Below are positions 52,770-59,525 of a stretch of DNA of 59,525 nucleotides, one piece after another. A program made the position numbers and the translations under genes. Position 1 is the first letter of the stretch. Each line of letters begins with the position of its first letter. Under the pieces are notes generated by a model. It worked only from the letters and a program-made list of their open reading frames with translations, searched no databases and had not been told where the DNA came from. This DNA comes from Planosporangium mesophilum (GTDB taxonomy: Bacteria; Actinomycetota; Actinomycetes; Mycobacteriales; Micromonosporaceae): assembly GCF_016863255.1 (NCBI RefSeq), contig NZ_BOON01000058.1:1-59525 (forward strand), given 5' to 3'.

Positions 52770-53644
52770 AACTCCCGGCCGTCGATGCGGGCAACCGCCC
52801 GCCGCAGTGCCCGCCGGGTCAGCTCGGCCGCGAGGTGGCGCTTGTAGTCGACGCTTCCCCGCTGGTCGTCGACGGGCGTGCAGTACTCCGCCGCGATGGC
52901 GCCGGCCGCGGCGAACAGCGTTTCCGACGGCGCCCGGCCACGCAGCGCCTGCGAGACCGCGGGGATCCCGGTCGTGTTCGGCCCCACGGCCGCGAGCCCG
53001 ACCCGGGCATCGGTGATCACAGCGCCGTCCAGCCAGACGGCGACGCCGCAGGACACCACCGCCCAGTCGCCGGCACGGCGCCCGACCTTCTCGAAGGCGC
53101 TGGAACCGCCTGCCCGCAACGGAATGCGGATCTCGGTGAGGATCTCGGCGGGACCGACCGCGGTCTCGTAGGGGCCACGGTATAACTCGGCCATGGTCAC
53201 GACCCGTTCACCGCCGCGCCCGCGGATCACACAGCTCGCGTTCAGGGTCGTACACACCGCGGAGAGGTCCTCGGACGGGTCGGCCTGGCACAGCGACCCG
53301 CCGATCGTGCCGCGGTTGCGGACGAGCGGATCGGCGATGACCCGCTCCGCGTCGTGGAAGATCGGTAGCGCCCGGCGTAGCTCGGGGCTGTCGAGCAGCT
53401 CGCGGTGGCGTGTCATCGCCCCGATCCGGATCCGGGTCGGCTCCACGCGGATGTAGCCCAGCTCGCCGTGCAGGTCGTTGATGTCGATCAGGTACTCGAC
53501 GTGCACCAGCCGCAGCTTCATCATCGGCAGCAGACTGTGCCCGCCGGCCACGATGCGTGCCGTACCGCCGAGCCGGTCGAGCAGCTGGATGGTGTGGTCG
53601 ACACTCGTCGCCCGCTCGTAGTCGAACGGGGCCGGCAGCTGCAT
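52766..53644 (-). CDS. coxM: CO dehydrogenase medium FAD subunit (set 1)
   Basis: A 292-residue flavoprotein. It keeps the canonical CoxM FAD motifs AGGHS (AGGHSLLPMMKLR) and TIGG (NRGTIGGSLCQADP). The C-terminal domain has the closing EYCTPVDDQRGSVDYKR stretch. ATG 53644 with AGGGG upstream is preferred over a longer frame. First gene of the leftward cox unit. Confidence 0.92.
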   Translation of the reverse strand: MQLPAPFDYERATSVDHTIQLLDRLGGTARIVAGGHSLLPMMKLRLVHVEYLIDINDLHGELGYIRVEPTRIRIGAMTRHRELLDSPELRRALPIFHDAERVIADPLVRNRGTIGGSLCQADPSEDLSAVCTTLNASCVIRGRGGERVVTMAELYRGPYETAVGPAEILTEIRIPLRAGGSSAFEKVGRRAGDWAVVSCGVAVWLDGAVITDARVGLAAVGPNTTGIPAVSQALRGRAPSETLFAAAGAIAAEYCTPVDDQRGSVDYKRHLAAELTRRALRRAVARIDGREL

Positions 53645-53884
53645 GTTCGGCCCCTCTCGTTCCGGTACGACCACTGCCCGGGAGATTCATTGGGCCCCCG
53701 GTCCCGGCATTTGTCAACCACGACCTCCGCGATGAGGTGAGCCGGGCCGCCGCCCGTCCGCGCGGCCGGACAGTGACTTAAGGACTTCTTTAATCATCGA
53801 TTGCGGGTTCGTGAAGGGGGGCGCACGATGACGCGCACTACCTGCGACAGCACCCATAGGGCACGGTCCGAGGAGGGCGTCGTC
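53645..53884. promoter_or_regulatory. Divergent promoter region of the two cox units
   Basis: No gene is assigned. An AT-rich segment at 53774-53803 stands out, with TTAA-N8-TTAA at 53778-53793 followed by TAATCATCGATT. A possible weak promoter for the rightward unit is CGGACA (53767-53772) and TAATCA (53791-53796). LysR-type T-N11-A sites are plausible but not unique here. An open frame from 53801 extends upstream of the small protein but is not preferred. Confidence 0.4.
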
Positions 53885-54130
53885 ATGGCGGTCGAATCGA
53901 GCGGACACCAGGGCAACCCACGGCTGTACGAGTTGATCGAGAACGCGCCGAAGACCGGCAAGAGCCCCACGATGTGGGCCTTCCCGCAGCTTGTCGAGTA
54001 CCTCAAGGTGGCCGCCCAGCCGGTGCGGGGACCGTGGCCGCCGCACCAGCAACCCCGGCCCGATCCGGAGGCGGAGTCGATGCCGCAGGCGGTGGCCGAC
54101 CCCTCCTACTTCACGCCACGCGAGAGCTGA
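53885..54130 (+). CDS. Small protein leading the rightward cox operon
   Basis: An 81-residue soluble protein. The N-terminal half (NPRLYELIENAPKTGKSPTM then WAFPQLVEYLK) looks ordered and the C-terminal half is Pro-rich. No Cys and no metal motif. ATG 53885 has GGAGGG seven bases upstream; longer frames start at 53801 or 53828 without as good a site. It is only 12 bases before coxM. I do not recognise a family. A CO dehydrogenase accessory role is inferred from position alone. Confidence 0.7.
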   Translation: MAVESSGHQGNPRLYELIENAPKTGKSPTMWAFPQLVEYLKVAAQPVRGPWPPHQQPRPDPEAESMPQAVADPSYFTPRES

Positions 54131-54142
54131 CCAGGAGGCAGG

Positions 54143-55018
54143 ATGTATCCGTCCCGGTTCCGCTACGAGTCACCGCGCTCGATCGACGAGGCGATCGCCC
54201 TGCTCCAGGAGGGCGGCGGCGAGGCGAAGGTCCTCGCCGGTGGTCAGAGCCTGGTACCGCTGCTGAAGTTGCGCTTCGCCGCACCGGAACTGCTGGTCGA
54301 CATCAACGACCTGCCGGGGCTGGGCTACCACACGGTCGACCCCGACGGCACCACCCGCATCGGTGCGCTGTGCCGGCACGCCGACCTCGAGCGCTCGACG
54401 GTCCTGCCGACCCGGCAACCGACGATGGCCGCGGCCGCTCCGCTCGTGGCCGACCCCATGGTTCGCAACCGGGGCACGCTGGTCGGCTCGTTGTGCCACG
54501 CCGATCCGCAGGGCGACTGGGCCTCGGTCGTCACCGCGCTGGGCGGCCACGTCGTCGCGCAGGGAGCCGGCGGGCGGCGCAGCATCCCGATGGCGCAGTT
54601 CGTCACCGGCCCGTTCCAGAACGCTCTCGGGTACGACGAGATCGCGGTCGAGGCCGTCATCCCGGCTCCGCACGGCAAGCCCGCCGGCGGGTACCTGAAA
54701 TTGGAGCGGCGGGTCGGCGACTTCGCCACGGTGGCCGTCGCCGTCGCCGTCGAACGGTCCCACAGCGTCGTCACCCGGGCCGGCATCGCACTGACCGGCG
54801 TGGGCGGCGCGACCATCAACGCCGTCGAAGCCGCGCAGGCTCTCGTCGGGCACCCGCTCACCGCCCGCACCATCGGCGACGCCGCCGACCTGGCCGCCCG
54901 GGCCGCCCAGCCCCGGACCGATCACCGGGGAAGCGCGGAGTACAAGCGCCAGGTCGTTCGCACCTTCGTGAAGCGCATCCTGACCGGCGTCAATGAGCCA
55001 ACCAGGAAGGCAGCCTGA
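54143..55018 (+). CDS. coxM: CO dehydrogenase medium FAD subunit (set 2)
   Basis: A 291-residue flavoprotein. The FAD motifs differ from the canonical form: [13 protein letters not shown] in place of AGGHS, and [14 protein letters not shown] in place of TIGG. The rest, including [12 protein letters not shown] and the C-terminal [10 protein letters not shown] segment, fits the family. AGGAGG precedes the ATG. It is followed at once by coxS and coxL. Confidence 0.9.
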   Translation: MYPSRFRYESPRSIDEAIALLQEGGGEAKVLAGGQSLVPLLKLRFAAPELLVDINDLPGLGYHTVDPDGTTRIGALCRHADLERSTVLPTRQPTMAAAAPLVADPMVRNRGTLVGSLCHADPQGDWASVVTALGGHVVAQGAGGRRSIPMAQFVTGPFQNALGYDEIAVEAVIPAPHGKPAGGYLKLERRVGDFATVAVAVAVERSHSVVTRAGIALTGVGGATINAVEAAQALVGHPLTARTIGDAADLAARAAQPRTDHRGSAEYKRQVVRTFVKRILTGVNEPTRKAA

Positions 55019-55019
55019 C

Positions 55020-55550
<531 letters not shown>

Positions 55551-55570
55551 GCGAGACGGGAGCGATCATC

Positions 55571-57961
55571 GTGACGCAGGCACGGGACGAGATAAAGATC
55601 GGCGGGCTGGGCGCGAGCCGCAAGCGCGTCGAGGACAACCGCTTCGTCCGCGGTAAGGGCCGCTACGTCGACGACATCGTCCTGCCCGGCATGCTGCACA
55701 TGGAGATCCTGCGCAGCCCGCTGGCGCACGCCCGGATCACCTCGATCGACGTCAGCAAGGCCTGGCAGATCCCCGGGGTCAGGCTCGTCCTGACCGGCGA
55801 CATGATGGCGGCCCGCAACCTGGCGTGGATGCCGACGCTGTCCTACGACACGCAGGCGGTACTGGCCACGGACAAGGTGCGCTTCCAGGGCCAGGAGGTC
55901 GCCTGCGTGGTCGCCGACGACCCGTACATCGCCAAGGACGCGTGCGAGGCGATCGTCGTCGAGTACGAGCCGCTGCCGGTGATCGTCAACCCGGCCCAGG
56001 CGGTGGCCGAGGGCGCGCCGGTGATCCGCGACGACAAGGAGAACCAGCCCGACAACGTCGTGTTCACCTGGGAGGTCGGTGACAAGGCGGGCACCGACCG
56101 GGCCTTCGCGCAGGCCGACGTGGTGTCGACGCTCGACCTGCACTACCCACGCTCGCACCCCTCCCCGCTCGAGTGCTGCGGGTCGATCGCCGACTTCGAC
56201 CGGTCGACGTCCAAGCTCACGGTCTACATGACCACGCAGGCGCCACACATCATCCGCGCCGCGGTGGCGCTGGTCGCGGAGCTGCCCGAGCACATGATCC
56301 GCATCGTGTCCCCGGACCTCGGCGGCGGCTTCGGCAACAAGGTGCCGGTGTACCCGGGCTACGTCGCGTCGATCCTCGCCTCCATCCTGCTGGAGCGGCC
56401 GGTCAAGTGGATCGAGGACAAGACCGGCAACCTGATCTCCACCGGCTTCGGGCGCGACATCTACCTGCGCGGCGAGATGGCGCTGCGCAACGACGGCAAG
56501 ATTCTCGGCGTACGGATGTACACCGACTCCGACCACGGGGCGTTCTTCTCCGACGCCCAGCCGAGCAAGTTCAAGATCGGGCTGCTGCACTCGGCCTTCT
56601 CCTGCTACGACATCCCCGTGGCGCACCTGGTCAACCGGGGCGTCTACACCAACAAGGCGCCCGGCGGCGTCGCGTACCGGTGTTCGTTCCGGGTCACCGA
56701 GGCGATGTACTTCCAGGAACGCATGGTGCAGGCCGCCGCCGACGATCTCGGCATGGACCAGGCCGAGTTCCGGCGCCGCAACTTCGTACGCGACGACGAC
56801 TTCCCGCACCGCACCCCATGGGGGTTCCTCACCGACTCCGGCCAGTACGGCAAGTGTCTCGACGTCGGCCTGGAAGCGATCGGCTACCAGGACTTCCTCA
56901 CGGAGAAGGAGGAGGCGCGCAAGCAGGGTCGCCTGCTCGGCATCGGCATCTCGACGATGACCGAGCCGCTGGGCGCCGGCAACAGCCGCGAGTACGACAT
57001 CCTCGGCATCAAGATGTTCGACTCCGCCGAGCTGCGGGTGCACATCACCGGCAAGGCGATCCTGCGTACCGGCGCCAAGAGCCAGGGCCAGGGGCACGAG
57101 ACGACGTGGGCCCAGATCGTCGCCCACGAGCTGGGCATCCCGGCCGAGGACATCACCGTCGAGGAGGGCGACACCGACACCGCGCCCTTCGGGATGGGCA
57201 CCTACGCCTCGCGCAGCACCCCGGTCGCCGGGGCGGCCGTCTCGATGGTGGCGCGCAAGGTACGGGCGAAGGCCCGCAAGCTCGCCGCACACCTGCTCGA
57301 GGTGTCCGAAGAGGACATCGAGTGGGAGCTCGGCCGCTTCTACGTCCGCAGCGCGCCCGACCACGGCGTCACCATCCAGGAGTGCGCGATCGCCGCGTAC
57401 AGCAACATGCCCGACGGCATGGAGCCCGGACTGGAGAACGTCGCCTACTACGACCCGCCCAACCTGACCTGGCCGTTCGGCTGTTACATCGCGACGGTCG
57501 AGGTGGATCCGCAGACCGGCGTCTGGGACGTGCTGCGCGTCGTCGCGGTCGACGACTGCGGTGTCCGGATCAACCCCATGATCGTCGAAGGGCAGATCAT
57601 GGGCGGCCTCACCGAGGCGTACGCCATGGCCAACATGCAGTTCATCACCTTCGACGCCCAGGGCAACTGCGTGGGCTCGAACTACATGGACTACCTGCTG
57701 CCCACCGCCTGGGAGACCCCCGGCTACGAGCTGCACGAGGTCGTCACGCCGTCCCCGCACCACCCGATCGGCGCGAAGGGCGTCGGCGAGTGCGCGACGG
57801 TCGGCGGCCCGGCCGCGTTCGTCAACGCGGTGATGGACGCGATCCGGGACACCGGCGTCCGCAACATCGACATGCCGTTGCTGCCGGACCGGGTGTACGA
57901 GGCCCTGACGAAGCGCCACGACGTCTCCGGCGCGCCACCGGTCAGGACGGACGACGAATGA
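55571..57961 (+). CDS. coxL: Form I aerobic CO dehydrogenase large subunit (set 2)
   Basis: A 796-residue catalytic subunit. The active-site loop is the exact form I motif AYRCSFR at residues 368-374, with Cys371 as the copper-binding Cys. Moco stretches are DLGGGFGNK, SQGQGHET and GAKGVGECATVGGPAAFVNA. In this copy the residue in GVGEC keeps the catalytic Glu. GTG 55571 has GGGAG eight bases before it; the frame upstream overlaps coxS and is not used. Predicted functional CO oxidiser. Confidence 0.93.
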   Translation: MTQARDEIKIGGLGASRKRVEDNRFVRGKGRYVDDIVLPGMLHMEILRSPLAHARITSIDVSKAWQIPGVRLVLTGDMMAARNLAWMPTLSYDTQAVLATDKVRFQGQEVACVVADDPYIAKDACEAIVVEYEPLPVIVNPAQAVAEGAPVIRDDKENQPDNVVFTWEVGDKAGTDRAFAQADVVSTLDLHYPRSHPSPLECCGSIADFDRSTSKLTVYMTTQAPHIIRAAVALVAELPEHMIRIVSPDLGGGFGNKVPVYPGYVASILASILLERPVKWIEDKTGNLISTGFGRDIYLRGEMALRNDGKILGVRMYTDSDHGAFFSDAQPSKFKIGLLHSAFSCYDIPVAHLVNRGVYTNKAPGGVAYRCSFRVTEAMYFQERMVQAAADDLGMDQAEFRRRNFVRDDDFPHRTPWGFLTDSGQYGKCLDVGLEAIGYQDFLTEKEEARKQGRLLGIGISTMTEPLGAGNSREYDILGIKMFDSAELRVHITGKAILRTGAKSQGQGHETTWAQIVAHELGIPAEDITVEEGDTDTAPFGMGTYASRSTPVAGAAVSMVARKVRAKARKLAAHLLEVSEEDIEWELGRFYVRSAPDHGVTIQECAIAAYSNMPDGMEPGLENVAYYDPPNLTWPFGCYIATVEVDPQTGVWDVLRVVAVDDCGVRINPMIVEGQIMGGLTEAYAMANMQFITFDAQGNCVGSNYMDYLLPTAWETPGYELHEVVTPSPHHPIGAKGVGECATVGGPAAFVNAVMDAIRDTGVRNIDMPLLPDRVYEALTKRHDVSGAPPVRTDDE

Positions 57962-58929
57962 ACCGCGAACCCGTGAACCCTCCGGTCGACGGCTGGGACA
58001 TCCTCGACCTGGCCGGCGAGCTGTCGCGGCGCGGTGAGGATTTCGCGCTCGCGACGGTGGTGTGGCGCCAGGGCCCGTCCTCGGGCCAGCCGGGCGCGCG
58101 GGCGCTCATCACGACGGCCGGGCACCTCCACGGCTGGATCGGTGGCGCCTGCGCCGAGCCGGCGGTGGTACGCGAGGCCCAGCGCGTCATCGCCGAGCGG
58201 ACACCCAGGCTGCTGCTGCTCGGCGGCGCGGGCGACCCGTTCGGCGGGGCCGTACCGGAGGGCATGGTGGCGGTCCCCATCTCCTGCCAGAGTGAGGGCG
58301 CGTTGACCGTCTACATCGAACCTGTGGTCCCGACGCCGCACCTGACGATCGTCGGCCGCTCACCGATGGTCGGCACGCTGGCCGACCTCGCGCGCGCCCT
58401 CGGGTGGCGCGCGGACGTCCGGGACGGACCCGACTTCTCCGCGGCCGACCTGGACGCCCGCTCGATCGTCGTGATCGCCACGCAGGGGCACGGCGACGAA
58501 GAGGCGATCGAGAACGCGGTGTCGGCGTACCCCGCGTTCGTCGGGCTGGTCGCCTCCCGCAAGCGTGGCGAGGCGGTCCTGGGCTACCTGGCCGAGCGCG
58601 GGATCCCCCGGAACCTGCTCGAGCGCGTGCACGTACCGGTCGGGCTGGACCTCGGCCCCACCTCGCACCGCGAGATCGCGGTGGCGGTCCTCGCGCAGCT
58701 GGTACAGCTGCGGGTCGCCGGCAAGCTCACGCCCCCGGCGGCCCCGGTGGCCGCCGCTGCTGCCGTCGCGACCGACGTCCGTGACCCGGTCTGCGGCATG
58801 ACCGTCCGCGCCGACGCGTCGAGCCACCCATTCTCCTACGACGGCGCGACGTACCACTTCTGCTGCGTCGGCTGCCGTGACGCCTTCGCGAAGGACCCGC
58901 ACGCCCACCTCAGCACGCAGGAGGCCTGA
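57958..58929 (+). CDS. XdhC/CoxI-family maturation factor fused to a YHS domain
   Basis: A 323-residue protein. Residues 1 to about 265 are XdhC-like: an N-terminal domain with QGPSSGQPGARALI and GGACAEPAVV, and a Rossmann domain starting LTIVGRSPMVGTLADLA. The C-terminal about 45 residues are a YHS domain with DPVCGMTV and YHFCCVGCRDAF, giving four Cys for metal binding. XdhC proteins load sulfurated Moco into hydroxylases. A metal-binding YHS tail beside a Mo-Cu enzyme suggests a part in copper handling. The ATG overlaps the coxL stop. Confidence 0.87.
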   Translation: MNREPVNPPVDGWDILDLAGELSRRGEDFALATVVWRQGPSSGQPGARALITTAGHLHGWIGGACAEPAVVREAQRVIAERTPRLLLLGGAGDPFGGAVPEGMVAVPISCQSEGALTVYIEPVVPTPHLTIVGRSPMVGTLADLARALGWRADVRDGPDFSAADLDARSIVVIATQGHGDEEAIENAVSAYPAFVGLVASRKRGEAVLGYLAERGIPRNLLERVHVPVGLDLGPTSHREIAVAVLAQLVQLRVAGKLTPPAAPVAAAAAVATDVRDPVCGMTVRADASSHPFSYDGATYHFCCVGCRDAFAKDPHAHLSTQEA

Positions 58930-59513
58930 TGCTGATCAAGAACGGCTTCGAGGTGGCCCAGCCCGTCGACAAGGTCTGGCGCTTCTTCGACAACATCCCG
59001 CAGGTGGCGGCGTGCCTGCCCGGCGCGGCGCTGACCGAGGACCTCGGCGACGACAGGTACCTCGGCACGGTCGCCGTCCGGATGGGGCCGGTCAAGCTGC
59101 AGTTCGCCGGGACCGCCCAGATCAAGGAGCGCGACGACCGGGGCAAGCGCATCGTGGTCGACGCCGCCGGATCCGATTCCAAGGGCCGGGGCCAGGCCGC
59201 CATGCTGGTCACCGCGACCCTGTACCCCGCGCGCGGCGGTACCCGGGTCGACGTGACCCAGGACCTGCGACTGTCCGGGGCGGCCGCCCAGTACGGCCGC
59301 GGCATGATCTCCGACGTCACCGCCGTGCTGATGCGCGACTTCGCGACCACCATGCAGACCCGGATCGACGCCGCCGACCGGGGCCTGTCCCCGGACCAGG
59401 TCGGCGCGAGCGGGTCGGCCAGCGGCTTCGCGATCGCGCTGCGGGCGATGCGGATGGCGCTCGGCCGGGTGCTGCGGCGGTTCCTGCTGCCTTACCAGCC
59501 GAACCCGAGTTGA
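58929..59513 (+). CDS. coxG: CoxG-like SRPBCC protein
   Basis: A 194-residue protein. Residues 1 to about 150 form the SRPBCC/CoxG fold (FEVAQPVDKVWRFFDNIPQV, ACLPGAAL, GTVAVRMGPVKLQFAGTA). A C-terminal basic amphipathic segment follows (RMALGRVLRRFLLPYQ), which could attach it to the membrane. CoxG helps recruit CO dehydrogenase to the membrane and quinone pool. The ATG overlaps the previous stop (TGATG). Confidence 0.9.
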   Translation: MLIKNGFEVAQPVDKVWRFFDNIPQVAACLPGAALTEDLGDDRYLGTVAVRMGPVKLQFAGTAQIKERDDRGKRIVVDAAGSDSKGRGQAAMLVTATLYPARGGTRVDVTQDLRLSGAAAQYGRGMISDVTAVLMRDFATTMQTRIDAADRGLSPDQVGASGSASGFAIALRAMRMALGRVLRRFLLPYQPNPS

Positions 59514-59525
59514 GGAGGTCCGCTG
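59514..59525 (+). promoter_or_regulatory. Ribosome binding site of a gene beyond the window
   Basis: GGAGG at 59514-59518 directly follows the coxG stop and leads toward a start codon past the window edge. The cox operon therefore continues. Confidence 0.6.

Overview
The window is about 59.5 kb of very GC-rich DNA with many GTG (and some TTG) starts, tight ATGA/GTGA stop-start overlaps, purine-rich ribosome binding sites and T-poor hairpin terminators. The gene content (a DevR/DosR-like regulator, F420-type oxidoreductase, c-di-AMP riboswitch before a cell-wall enzyme, snapalysin-type protease, form I CO dehydrogenase) points to a filamentous actinobacterium, most likely Micromonosporaceae. 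No rRNA, tRNA, phage or IS element was seen.

Layout. 1-1139 is non-coding and holds an array of about eight regularly spaced GGAAT-N18-GTT motifs, all on the minus strand, which look like a ladder of SigR/ECF-type promoters. 1140-10994 is mostly housekeeping or stress genes: type II NADH dehydrogenase, SDR, methyltransferase, DevR-like regulator, F420-type oxidoreductase, D-malate/tartrate dehydrogenase, a c-di-AMP riboswitch with its secreted cell-wall enzyme, a YibE/F membrane protein, an ABM monooxygenase and a small protein. 11082-17072 is a polycysteine leader peptide followed by a complete oligopeptide-type ABC importer operon and a DUF1684 protein, probably sulfur related. 17096-27819 holds a transketolase broken by a frameshift, an orphan OmpR regulator, a small secreted protein, smpB with an apparent ACG start, a secreted BNR-repeat protein, a FAD/Fe-S dehydrogenase and a snapalysin-trypsin fusion protease.

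27920-35970 is a divergent locus: a CDP-alcohol phosphatidyltransferase and a HAD phosphatase on one side, and on the other a tightly overlapped operon of BchC-like dehydrogenase, PTPS-like protein, GT4, methyltransferase, LPG-synthase-like membrane protein, GTP cyclohydrolase II and LTA-synthase-like sulfatase. It looks like a pathway joining a GTP-derived heterocycle to a glycosylated or lipid product. 35992-37660 is a cytoplasmic trypsin-fold protease and a DoxX protein with a two-operator promoter.

37722-44474 is a six-gene minus-strand operon: OleA-like thiolase, GT2, OleC-like beta-lactone synthetase, a YihY/BrkB-GT2 fusion, P450 and OleD-like reductase. No OleB decarboxylase is present, so the logic predicts a retained, decorated beta-lactone. 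44774-48797 is an ECF sigma factor, a probable anti-sigma partner, a small membrane protein and a polysaccharide deacetylase-glycosyltransferase fusion. 48934-59513 is a LysR regulator and two divergent sets of form I aerobic CO dehydrogenase genes: L-S-M leftward, and small protein-M-S-L-XdhC/YHS-CoxG rightward.
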